Assembly: GCA_003538495.1 (NCBI GenBank)
Contig: DPSD01000718.1
Span: 1 to 12,959, forward strand
Length of the DNA: 12,959 bases
From: Accumulibacter sp.
GTDB lineage: Bacteria; Pseudomonadota; Gammaproteobacteria; Burkholderiales; Rhodocyclaceae
Direction: 5' to 3'
Shown: piece after piece, positions 1 to 7,651 of the stretch
Numbering within the stretch: position 1 is the first letter of the stretch
How the letters are laid out: each line of letters begins with the position of its first letter
The notes under the pieces: model-generated
Told to the model about the DNA's origin: nothing
The model's database searches: none
The model's input: the letters and a program-made list of their open reading frames with translations, nothing else
Made by a program: the position numbers and the translations under genes

Positions 1-143
1 CGCCCGGTGATCGTACTACAAAGCGGCCATCGACCAGCAATCGAGCGTGACGGGCGGCCGTCCGGCCCGGTCAATCAAGAGTCGTGGGAGCCAGAAGATG
101 CCACTTGGCTTCGTCATTCGCCGCAGCCGCCGGACAAATGGGG

Positions 144-165
144 ATCGCCCGATTCATCGGGCGAT
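144..165. repeat. Perfect 10-bp inverted repeat with 2-nt spacer
   Basis: The arms ATCGCCCGAT and ATCGGGCGAT are exact reverse complements separated by TC. As RNA this would form a stem of about 9 bp with a small loop. No T-run follows on either strand, so it is not a convincing intrinsic terminator. It could be a protein-binding site or a REP-like element. Confidence 0.6.
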
Positions 166-481
166 GGCGCGGAACCGGCACGGCGATGGCTCTTGCGACG
201 CGGCGCCATCGGCGTTCGTGCGGCGCTTGTTCTTGACGATTCCACGAAGCGAAGAACCACCCTTGCCGGTCGCCGTCTGCTCGGCGGCCGGCGTTCCAGG
301 TGAGCTCGTCAGACGCTGGCCGACCGGGCGGGCGGCTTGTTGCCGAGGCACGACGCGGTACTTTGGCGCGCCGCACATCACGCCCGCAGGGCCTCGCCGC
401 AGCGCTGCGGCCACGGCCTATTGACGGGCCTGCTCCGGGCGCGGGATACTGCCGGCGCGCCGTTGATTTTCTTTTGGTATC

Positions 482-488
482 AAGGAGA
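482..488 (+). promoter_or_regulatory. Ribosome binding site fixing the start at 497
   Basis: AAGGAGA lies 8 nt before the ATG at 497. It is one of the best Shine-Dalgarno matches in the window and shows that translation is meant to begin upstream of the in-frame TAG at 572. The alternative start, the internal ATG at 632, has no comparable site in front of it. Confidence 0.7.
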
Positions 489-496
489 AAATACCC

Positions 497-964
497 ATGA
501 GCCAAAACCTCGTAGCGCTGAATATCAGCCCCGACGACCTGGCGGCGATAGCCGCCGCGATCAGTACCCTGTAGGAGAAACTCGGCGGCCTGATCGAACT
601 CTCGGTCGACCAGCGGCGCAGCCTGACCAAGATGGGCGACAAGTCGGAAGCCTTTTGCCGGCAGACGCTGATCGTCCTGGCGCAGGACAAGCAGCTCATC
701 CCGCCCGAACTGGACCTCGCCGAAGCCGAACGCGATCTGCATAACCTGGATCTGCTGCGCCCGCACCTGACCAGCCTGCGGCAGCTGGTGGCCAGGGCCG
801 ACGACACCGAAATGGCGCTCGGCAGCGACATCCTGACGGCCGCGCTCGAGGGTTATGCGCTGGCCAGGGTCTTCGGCAAGGGCGCCGGGCTCGATGCCGT
901 GAAGGAGGCGATGGCCGGTCGCTACAGCCGCAAGCGTAAACCGAGTCCGGTCGCCGCTGCCTGA
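497..964 (+). pseudogene. Small hypothetical protein gene interrupted by an in-frame TAG
   Basis: From the ATG at 497 the frame begins MSQNLVALNISPDD, reaches TAG at 572-574 (codon 26), and then stays open in the same frame to the TGA at 962-964. It would be 155 codons plus stop if the TAG were read as an amino acid. The part after the stop looks like a real soluble protein rich in acidic and leucine residues, with a lysine/arginine-rich tail and phrases such as MGDKSEAFCRQTL and DDTEMALGSDI. The most likely ancestral codon is CAG (Gln, one transition) or GAG (Glu). I believe I have seen similar small proteins annotated as hypothetical in betaproteobacteria, but I know no function. It has no signal peptide, membrane segment or nucleotide-binding motif. 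It is either a young pseudogene, a gene read through at UAG, or a sequencing error. A shortened product from the ATG at 632 (110 aa) is possible but has a poor ribosome binding site. Confidence 0.7.
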
Positions 965-990
965 GCGCCGCGACAGGCGTCGCGCTCGGT

Positions 991-1460
991 GCGCAAGGCT
1001 CGGAGCTTCAGGCGCAAGGCTCCGAGCCTCGACGGCAAGCCTCCGATGCCTGGCCGCAAGCCTCTGAACTTCGCTGTGCAAGCCGCAAAGGCTTGGCCGC
1101 AAAGCAAAAAGCCTTGCGCGCAAAGCTTCGAGGCTCGATCCAGATGAAAAACAGCATCAAGTGCAAGCTTCGCGACCTTGCGCGCAAGGCTTTGTACTTC
1201 GCGCGCAAGGATCAAAGCCTTGCCGTGCAAGCCTCGTAGCTTTGCGCGCCGACGAAAAAGGCTTGCCGGCAAGGCTTTTTGCCTTGCCCGCGAAGCTCAG
1301 AGCCTTGCCGGGACAGTTCACCGTGGCGCCGATCGAGCAGAAAGCTTCGCTGCGGCACTCATCGGGCTGACGAACGCCGATCAAGGGCTTGCCCGAACAG
1401 CAAAGGGGCTTGCGCATCGAGCAAGAAGCCTCGCGCGCGCGGTTCGCGGGCTGGCGACGC
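991..1460. repeat. Degenerate palindromic repeat array with ~21-nt period
   Basis: The core GCAAG/GCAAA recurs at positions 993, 1014, 1035, 1056, 1078, 1099, 1120, 1163, 1184, 1205, 1227, 1269, 1400 and 1421. The steps are 21 or 22 nt or close to multiples of these; between 1269 and 1400 the phase drifts. The reverse-complement core CTTGC is interleaved, so many units are near-palindromes. For example, CCTTGCGCGCAAGG at 1176-1189 is perfect. There are no unique spacers of constant length between identical repeats, so this is not CRISPR. Because 21 nt equals seven codons, several frames on both strands read as leucine-containing heptads. No such frame has a convincing ribosome binding site, and equal open frames on both strands argue for structure at the DNA or RNA level rather than protein. 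The array follows the stop of the interrupted small gene by under 30 nt. Confidence 0.75.
1255..1288. repeat. Overlapping alternative hairpins inside the array
   Basis: Positions 1255-1280 form a 26-nt near-perfect palindrome centred on CCGG, with A5 on one side and T5 on the other and a single mismatched pair. The right half can instead pair downstream: GGCAAGGC (1268-1275), loop TTTTT, then GCCTTGCC (1281-1288), a perfect 8-bp stem. The two structures exclude each other. The flanking A and T runs resemble a bidirectional intrinsic terminator. This could end transcription of the small gene on the plus strand, but the U tract lies inside the second hairpin, so that reading is uncertain. Confidence 0.5.
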
Positions 1461-1765
1461 GACGATAATCCGATGCTCGTCGGGGAAAGGGGACCTGCGC
1501 ACGCATTGCCAACGGCCGACCGCCGTCGCTCCCGGACAGCTGGCCAGCCGGCAAGCCCTGACTTCAGGGCACCAATGCTCGATCGAGCCGACGGCGGCCG
1601 GCCGCACTGCTCTTGGCGCTCAGCTTGCGCGAGGGCCTATTGGGCCTCACGGATGTCGCCAAGCGCTTGGGCGTGTTGGCTGTCCGCAGTTCATGGCTAC
1701 CAGGGAAGTCGAAGAAAGTCGATGCAGGAAGGCCTGCTCGGTCGCGTCGGGCCGCGACTCGCCGC
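1461..1765. other. ~300 bp without a recognisable gene
   Basis: No frame on either strand shows a recognisable motif together with a credible start. The 21-nt phasing fades out after about 1460. The stretch lies between the array and the stop codon of the minus-strand YciI-family gene. No strong terminator hairpin with a T-run was found for that gene. Confidence 0.5.
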
Positions 1766-2107
1766 TCAGCTCTCGGGGTCGTACTGGAATTCGCGGAGTT
1801 CTTGCGAGCAGCGGCAGGCTTGGGCGATCTTCGCGGCCCACTTGACGGCGGCTTCGCGCGACGGAAGTTCCAGAACACAGAAGCCGCCGTCGAACTCCCT
1901 GGTCTGCGGGTACGTCTCGTTCTTCACGGTGCCGTCAGCGGCAACCATCAGCGGTGCGACGTCCTCGTTTATGCCACCACCGAACACGTACACGCCGGCA
2001 TCCTTCGCCTCGCGTATGACCGCATGTGCCGCTTCGCCGACGGCCGCCAGGTCCTCGTCGAGGATGTCCATCGCCGGTCCGGGGAAGGAGATAAGATACT
2101 TCGTCAT
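1766..2107 (-). CDS. YciI family (YCII-related / DGPF domain) protein
   Basis: The product has 113 residues and begins MTKYLISFPGPAM, the usual opening of the YCII-related alpha/beta-barrel (dimeric ferredoxin-like) family. Further family hallmarks are H28 in the AAHAVI helix, the AGVYVFGGGI strand (about 37-46), DGGFCVLELPSREAAV (73-88) and the QELREF ending. The domain fills the protein. The start is fixed by TGAGGAG at 2114-2120, six nt upstream; a longer frame to 2398 lacks support and would run into the upstream gene. Family members are small cytoplasmic proteins, often loosely annotated as dehydratase-like or linked to ECF sigma factors, with poorly known substrates. No sigma-factor gene is present here. 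It lies 190 bp downstream of the large helicase gene on the same strand, with a hairpin between, so co-transcription is uncertain. Confidence 0.9.
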   Translation of the reverse strand: MTKYLISFPGPAMDILDEDLAAVGEAAHAVIREAKDAGVYVFGGGINEDVAPLMVAADGTVKNETYPQTREFDGGFCVLELPSREAAVKWAAKIAQACRCSQELREFQYDPES

Positions 2108-2166
2108 CGTTCGCTCCTCAGGGTGTGAGTTTCGGCATTGGCCGTGAGGCCTGACCGTAAAGTTGA

Positions 2167-2192
2167 GGGGCGCGCCGCTTTTGGCGCGTCCC
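2167..2192 (-). repeat. 10-bp stem-loop between helicase-fusion and YciI genes
   Basis: GGGGCGCGCC (2167-2176) pairs with GGCGCGTCCC (2183-2192) across a 6-nt loop. One position is imperfect: A/C in minus-strand RNA, a G-U wobble in plus-strand RNA. It lies about 105 nt past the stop of the large gene and 60 nt before the YciI start. No clean U-run follows on the minus strand, so it could weaken read-through or act in mRNA processing, but it is not a textbook terminator. Confidence 0.4.
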
Positions 2193-2297
2193 TTTCGGGG
2201 ATCCCGATGCATCGGCTGAGCGCGGGTCTCGATGATCGCCGCGTATCCGCGCTGCCTGCCCATTCCAGCTTTGGCCGAAATCCTGCCGCGCGAGAAC

Positions 2298-5200
2298 TCA
2301 AGGCACTTCGACACTCGGCCCGACCGTCTCGTCGACGCGGGTGTCCGGGTTCGATCGTTGACGGATCTGACCGCTCTGACCCTCGCTGTTCGGCGCAATC
2401 GTCACGGTTGCGAGCGGCACCCACCAGGCCTCGACCCTGAGCAGGTGGACAAAATCCGGATTCGACTGCTTCTTCAAACGCCGGACGAGGGTGTCGACCT
2501 TGATGGCAATTACCTGGCCAGCGGGAAGTCGGCAATTCCTCGCGATGGCGCCCACAGGCTGTCCGCTCTCCGCGGCGCAAAGTTCGATTCGCTGGTCCGT
2601 TTGCACCGCTCGCAGCGCGGAATCGTGATCGAGCCGTTCCAGCGCCCGGTGAATCGCATCGCCCGCGGGTCGTCGTCCGGCAAAGCCGAGGTCGACGTCC
2701 GCCAGGCCGAGCGAAACGTAGCGCCAGGCAAGGGCTTCCGGGCGTTCGATGTCCCGGGGCAGGGGAACCCGGGTGATGCCGGGGTCCGACAGCTGTGGCG
2801 AGAACGGGTTCGTCGCACGCATCGATTCGCACATCAGCAGCAGTTCCCTGGCACGGGTCATGCCGACGTAGTAAAGGCGGCGTTCGTCGTCTAACGCATC
2901 CTGCCAGTCGCCGCTGTCGAGGATCACGACATGGCGGAACTCGCGCCCCTTGGCCGAGTGCACCGTCGACAGGGTCAGGCGGCCTTGCTCGGATCGCGCC
3001 GCGTCGGTGCCGAACTCGTAGAGCGCGTCGATGAGGGTGCCGCTCGGCACCGAAAGATCGCCCCACACGCAGTTCAGCTCGTCGATGAACTGGGCCAGCA
3101 TCACGAGCCAGGGGTTGGCGCGCTGCGCAGCCGAGAAACGTGCCTCGAACCAGCGCCACAGGGTGGCGGCCTTGCTTCGTCGGTTCGGCTTGTTGCGCAA
3201 CAGGTCGAGGAGGCGGCAGGCTTCGCGGGTCTGGTGGAATTTTGCTCCGGAGCCGTCGCGTTCGGACAGGCGGCAGGCGACGCCGTTCTGGTGGCACCAG
3301 GCGCGGACGGGATCGAGGGTCGCCCGGTTTCTCGCCAACACGGCGAAATCCGACCAGTTGCCGCCCGGGTCGAGCGCTTTCAGCCGCGACAGCTCGGCCA
3401 TCACGACGACGGCCTGGCCGACCGCATCGCCGGGGACGCGAAGCACCTGCACGCGGCCCTGGGCCGAGGGATCGAGCCGCTGCCAGCGTCCTCCCGGCGG
3501 GTCGCCTTTGCGGGAATGGTTGATTCGAATCGGGTGCCCGGTCTTCATCCGCTGGCGATGCGGCGCGATGAGCTGATTGGCGGCGGCGACGATATGGGCG
3601 GTGGAGCGATAGTTCTCGACGAGGTACTCGACCGTCGCCTGGTAGTCCTGCTGGAAGCGATGGATGAACGCGTTGCTGGTGCCACGGAAGGTATAGATGT
3701 TCTGGTCGTCGTCGCCGACCGCGAGGAGCGTCAGGCGGGCATCCCTGTCCTCTGTCTGGCGGCCGGCGAGGGCGCTGATCAGGTCGTACTGGCGCTGGTC
3801 GATGTCCTGGTACTCGTCGACCAGGATGTAGCGATAGCCGGCGAGCAGCCGCTCGCGCAGCTCGTCGCCTTCGGAATCGAGTCCGCCCGGCGGGGCTTTC
3901 CCCTGCAGCAGGGCGACGGCCTGGTCGAGGATCTGGTCGAGACCTTGCCGTGCAGGGTCTTCTCCGGTCTTCTCGGCCAGGGCGGCGAGACTGGTGCCGG
4001 TCAGACGCAGTGCCAGGGCATGGTAGGTGAGGACGGTGACCGCGCCCGCCTCGGCGCCGATGAGACTGCGCAGGCGCTGACGAATCTCCCACGCCGCACC
4101 GCGGTTGAAGGCCAGGACGATGATGCTCGACGCGGGTTCGCGAAGAACACGGGTGAGATACGCCACCCGATGCACGATGACGCGCGTCTTGCCCGACCCG
4201 GGACCGGCAAGGATCAGGCGGTTGGCGTCGGGTCTTTCGGCAACGATGCGCTGCTGCAAGGGGTGTCGCAGGCTTTCGACGATTCGCCGATACGACTCTT
4301 CTGTCGTTGCCCGTTCCAGGATCTCCTTGCGGCCGGCAAAGTAGCGTCGAATGAATTCGAGCTTGGGCAGCGAAAAATAGGCGAAAACGAAGCTCAAGGC
4401 GGCAGACAGCTTTTTCAGGCCGAGCTTTGCGTATTCGTGGATGACGTGAATCTGGAAGTTCTTCTCGCTGTAGTGTTCCTTGAGCGGCTCGAAATCCGCG
4501 TTGGTAAAGCCACGCGACTTTTCTTCCGGGGAGATGCGAATCGTCATCGCCGAGCGGAAGACCGTCTTGCCGCGATCGAGGATCAGGACGCCGTTGTCGT
4601 GCAGGTAGAGCAGGCCGGCCTCGATCGCGGTCAGCTCGTCCTTCAACTGCGGGCCGATTTCAAGATCCGAGCGCAGCGCTTCCGCCAGGTCACCGAGCCT
4701 GCATTCGACGCGCAGGTCGACGCCGCGCAGCTTGTCGTCGAGCTTGCCGAGCAGCGTCTGCAGCAGGACCGTCGCCACCGCCCGGCGCTTGTCGCTGATC
4801 TCGCGGATGTTGGACCAGCTGCGCAGCAGGCGGACCTTGAGGATCTCGCGGCGCAGCACCCTGACGTCGAAGGATCCCCGCCGACCCTTTGCGCCGTCGC
4901 CGAAAGGCCGCGCCAGCGAGTGCAGCAGTTTCATCAGCTGCCCGGGGATGAAATCCAACCCGGTGCGTCCCTTGAGATCCTGGCAGAGGCCCCGCAAATC
5001 GGCGTCCTGCCACTCGCCACTGTCGGCATCGGGCGCCAGCTCGGGCAGGACGGCGAAGACCGCCCTTTCCATCTCTGCCAGACGGGCGAGGCGATCACTG
5101 GCGGCGTCCCTGACGCCGTTGCGCAGCAGCACCGTCAGCGCCAGGTCGTTGCTGAGAACGCCCACCTGCTCCAGTTGATGAAGCATGCGAATGATGTCGC

Positions 5201-7547
5201 CGCTGGACTCGCCCAGCGCGGCCATCAGTTCGTCGGTACTGATGCCTTCATCGTCGCGTGCATTGATCAACAGCGACACCAGGGTGAGGTACTTGCGGCG
5301 CGTGTCGTCGGAAAGGTTTGCCTTGGCGAGACGCTGCTCGGCGGCCGCCAGTGACCCAACCTTGAGGCTGCCGGGGAAGACTCGGGTGTGATTCTCGTTG
5401 CGCTCGAGAAATCGGGCCCGTTCCAGCCAGGAAATCGCCGTCTTGACCTTGGTGTCGGCGTCCGGATTGCCGGCCTCGATACTGGATTCCGGATCGTCGT
5501 CAGCGAGTATTTCGCCGGGGGTGACGACGATCTCGGCGCTCTTCGTCTTGCCGGCGTAGCGGCGCAGGGTGCGCAGGATGGCGGCGATGTCGCGGCGGGA
5601 GAGGCGGGAGCTCGCGGACAGGTTGAACTGGGCCTCGACGTCCTCCTCGTCGTAGAGCAGCACGCAGCGCGCGTCCTGCCGGTCACGCCCGGCGCGTCCG
5701 GCTTCCTGCAGGTAGTTTTCAAGCGAGCCGGGGATGTCGGCGTGGATGACGAGGCGTACGTCGGCCTTGTCGACACCCATCCCGAAAGCGTTGGTGGCGA
5801 CGATGACCTTGAGCTCGCCTTCGATGAACGCCTGTTGAACGGCCTTCTTGATGCCCGCGTCGAGGCCCGCGTGGAAGTGCGCGCAGGCCCAGCCCATCTC
5901 GCGCAGAAAACCGGATATCTCTTCCGCGCTCTTGCGGCGGCCGGTGAACACGATGGCGCCGCCTTCGACGTCCGCTTCGCCGCCGTCGCCGAATTCCTTT
6001 TCCAGCAGCCGATGGATCAGGGGCTGTTTTTCCGGCTTGTTCACCGCTATCACCTCGTAATGCAGGTTCTGCCGCTCGTGCCCGCCATCAAAGATGCGCA
6101 GCTCGATACCGAGCGAATCCTGAAAGTGACCGCGGATGTCCTCGATGACCTCGCGCTTGGCGGTGGCGGTGTAACAACTGACCGGCGCGCGCCCGTCCGG
6201 CGTGCGTGCGTGCCGGTCGCGAATGAAACGCGAGACGTACAGGTAGTCCGGGCGGAAGTCGTTGCCCCATTTGGAGAGGCAGTGGGCCTCGTCGAATACC
6301 CAGGCGCCGACCTGTCGGTGGCGGATGGCCTCGATAAAGGCACGGTTTCTGAACTGCTCGGGGGACACCAGGAGGATACCGGTATCGCCCAGGCGGATCT
6401 TCTCCAGAACGTCGCGTCGTTCCGGCATGGTCAGCAGTCCGTTGAGTGTCGATGCGCTGTAAATCCCCAGCTTGATCAGGTTGTCGACCTGGTCCTTCAT
6501 CAGCGACTGGAGCGGCGAGACGATCACCGTGAGACTGCCGTTCCGCCAGTGCCGCGACAATGCCGGCAACTGATAGCAGATCGACTTGCCACCCCCGGTA
6601 GGCAGAATGGCGAGGAGGCTTTCGTCCCGATAACCGGCCCGGACGATGTCCTCCTGCAGCGAGCCACCGGTGGTGTTCGCGGGCTCCGGGCGAAAGGAGG
6701 AAAAGCCGAAGTAACGCTCCAGTTCCCTGCGCGGGTCCAGATGGACCGAGCAGTAGGGGCAGGCGGGGTCCGAGCAGCTTGTCTCGCGCAGCTTCTGTAT
6801 CTGGCGGGTCGTTGCCGGGTATTGGAGGCGTACCCAGGGCGGCAGAACGGAGTTGCCACCGCTGACCCGGAGCCAGGCGAGCACGTAAGAGAAAGCCCGG
6901 CCCACGCTCCGGTCGACCAGCGCCTGGTCGAGGATCTCCGCCAGATGACCGGGACAGACCTTGCCCGTCGCAAGGCGACCGACAGCCGCACGGACCTCGC
7001 AAGCCTTCGGCGGCATTGCCGCCCTGAGCTTCGCGAAGAAGCTGCCGACGCCTTCCCGGGTGTCACGAGCCAGGAAGAAATGGTGGCAGGCAAGCTCGTC
7101 GGGCGACGCGACAGCGAGTGCCGCAAAGGCCACGTACTGGTCCCGCCAAAGCTTCAGCGCCAGCTGGGCGTCCTTCAGCGGGTCGTTGCGGGCGTCGCGG
7201 ACGAGCTTGTAGTCCTTGACCAGGCTGTGGTACGGGTTGGCGGGGAAAGCGAGGGGGGAAAGCTCCAGCGTATCAACGGCTGGCAGTTGGTTCAGTTTCA
7301 GCTGAGGGTAGACGCGGGCGAGTGCCGGAAGGTCATGCCGCACGATATTGTGTCCGAGTACGAAAGCAGCTCCCTCGGTGAGTTTGTCAAAGCGAGCGAC
7401 AGCAGCGGCGATCTGCTGCCCGGAAAGGGAAAACCCTTCCTGGGTGTCGGCTCTCCAGCCCGCCAGTTTGTGAATGGACAGAAACTCATCGAAGGCTGTT
7501 TCGATATCCAGACACAGGCATCGCGGCGCGAAAGGCGGGGAGCTCAT
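2298..7547 (-). CDS. DEDD exonuclease-RecQ helicase-UvrD helicase fusion protein
   Basis: This 1749-residue cytoplasmic protein has three enzymatic parts. (1) Residues about 8-145 form a DnaQ-like 3'-5' exonuclease: motif I LDIET (D14, E16), motif II GHNIVRHD (D72) and motif III NDPLKDA (D126, with Asn121 where the DEDDh His usually sits). A cluster C258-x4-C263-x2-C266-x2-H269 follows. (2) Residues about 275-640 are a RecQ-type SF2 helicase: FGFSSFR opening, Walker A LPTGGGKS (315-322), DEAH (419-422) and motif VI QEAGRAGRD (614-622). The four-Cys zinc subdomain normal in RecQ is not seen; a winged-helix-like stretch (about 700-725) follows, then ~370 residues I cannot assign. (3) Residues about 1090-1600 are a full UvrD/Rep SF1A helicase: AGPGSGKT (1114-1121), LVDEYQDID (1242-1250), GDDDQNIYTFRG, ENYRST, TVHSAKG and YVGMTRAREL (1560-1569). 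The start at 7547 places motif I just inside the N-terminus; upstream extension to 7664 would overlap the aconitase relic. The ribosome binding site is weak (AGG). Expected activity is 3'-5' unwinding by both motors plus strand degradation, for recombination, repair or defence. Large RecQ-family proteins of this size are known; the physiological role is not clear to me. Confidence 0.93.
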   Translation of the reverse strand: MSSPPFAPRCLCLDIETAFDEFLSIHKLAGWRADTQEGFSLSGQQIAAAVARFDKLTEGAAFVLGHNIVRHDLPALARVYPQLKLNQLPAVDTLELSPLAFPANPYHSLVKDYKLVRDARNDPLKDAQLALKLWRDQYVAFAALAVASPDELACHHFFLARDTREGVGSFFAKLRAAMPPKACEVRAAVGRLATGKVCPGHLAEILDQALVDRSVGRAFSYVLAWLRVSGGNSVLPPWVRLQYPATTRQIQKLRETSCSDPACPYCSVHLDPRRELERYFGFSSFRPEPANTTGGSLQEDIVRAGYRDESLLAILPTGGGKSICYQLPALSRHWRNGSLTVIVSPLQSLMKDQVDNLIKLGIYSASTLNGLLTMPERRDVLEKIRLGDTGILLVSPEQFRNRAFIEAIRHRQVGAWVFDEAHCLSKWGNDFRPDYLYVSRFIRDRHARTPDGRAPVSCYTATAKREVIEDIRGHFQDSLGIELRIFDGGHERQNLHYEVIAVNKPEKQPLIHRLLEKEFGDGGEADVEGGAIVFTGRRKSAEEISGFLREMGWACAHFHAGLDAGIKKAVQQAFIEGELKVIVATNAFGMGVDKADVRLVIHADIPGSLENYLQEAGRAGRDRQDARCVLLYDEEDVEAQFNLSASSRLSRRDIAAILRTLRRYAGKTKSAEIVVTPGEILADDDPESSIEAGNPDADTKVKTAISWLERARFLERNENHTRVFPGSLKVGSLAAAEQRLAKANLSDDTRRKYLTLVSLLINARDDEGISTDELMAALGESSGDIIRMLHQLEQVGVLSNDLALTVLLRNGVRDAASDRLARLAEMERAVFAVLPELAPDADSGEWQDADLRGLCQDLKGRTGLDFIPGQLMKLLHSLARPFGDGAKGRRGSFDVRVLRREILKVRLLRSWSNIREISDKRRAVATVLLQTLLGKLDDKLRGVDLRVECRLGDLAEALRSDLEIGPQLKDELTAIEAGLLYLHDNGVLILDRGKTVFRSAMTIRISPEEKSRGFTNADFEPLKEHYSEKNFQIHVIHEYAKLGLKKLSAALSFVFAYFSLPKLEFIRRYFAGRKEILERATTEESYRRIVESLRHPLQQRIVAERPDANRLILAGPGSGKTRVIVHRVAYLTRVLREPASSIIVLAFNRGAAWEIRQRLRSLIGAEAGAVTVLTYHALALRLTGTSLAALAEKTGEDPARQGLDQILDQAVALLQGKAPPGGLDSEGDELRERLLAGYRYILVDEYQDIDQRQYDLISALAGRQTEDRDARLTLLAVGDDDQNIYTFRGTSNAFIHRFQQDYQATVEYLVENYRSTAHIVAAANQLIAPHRQRMKTGHPIRINHSRKGDPPGGRWQRLDPSAQGRVQVLRVPGDAVGQAVVVMAELSRLKALDPGGNWSDFAVLARNRATLDPVRAWCHQNGVACRLSERDGSGAKFHQTREACRLLDLLRNKPNRRSKAATLWRWFEARFSAAQRANPWLVMLAQFIDELNCVWGDLSVPSGTLIDALYEFGTDAARSEQGRLTLSTVHSAKGREFRHVVILDSGDWQDALDDERRLYYVGMTRARELLLMCESMRATNPFSPQLSDPGITRVPLPRDIERPEALAWRYVSLGLADVDLGFAGRRPAGDAIHRALERLDHDSALRAVQTDQRIELCAAESGQPVGAIARNCRLPAGQVIAIKVDTLVRRLKKQSNPDFVHLLRVEAWWVPLATVTIAPNSEGQSGQIRQRSNPDTRVDETVGPSVEVP

Positions 7548-7651
7548 CACTGCCTGGCGATCGATGCCATTGGCAAACGATCCGATTTGAGCATACACAT
7601 GCGTGACCTTCAACCAATGGTCTTTTCGGCATCGACACCTTCGTCCATCCC

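Larger units (their letters stand above)
1..496. other. No recognisable gene in the first ~490 bp
   Basis: Several open frames cross this stretch on both strands, but none gives a protein with recognisable motifs, a plausible hydrophobic pattern or a good ribosome binding site. They look like by-products of the high GC content. The stretch holds one perfect inverted repeat (144-165). It ends in a short AT-richer segment (about 462-496) that carries the Shine-Dalgarno sequence of the next gene and may hold its promoter, although no convincing -35/-10 pair is visible. Confidence 0.5.

Noticed and set aside
71..1123. 350-codon minus-strand frame covering the left region
   Set aside because: It runs antisense to the small gene and through the repeat array. 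Composition is Arg/Ala/Pro-rich with no start signal or motif.
991..1460. CRISPR array
   Set aside because: Units are degenerate, only about 21 nt in total period, and have no constant repeat with unique spacers.
1613..2147. Plus-strand frames opposite the YciI-family gene
   Set aside because: The minus strand has a complete, well-known family match with a good ribosome binding site.
2104..4092. 662-codon minus-strand frame overlapping the UvrD half of the fusion gene
   Set aside because: Arg/Pro/Ala-rich composition typical of an out-of-frame reading; the UvrD motifs lie in the other minus frame.
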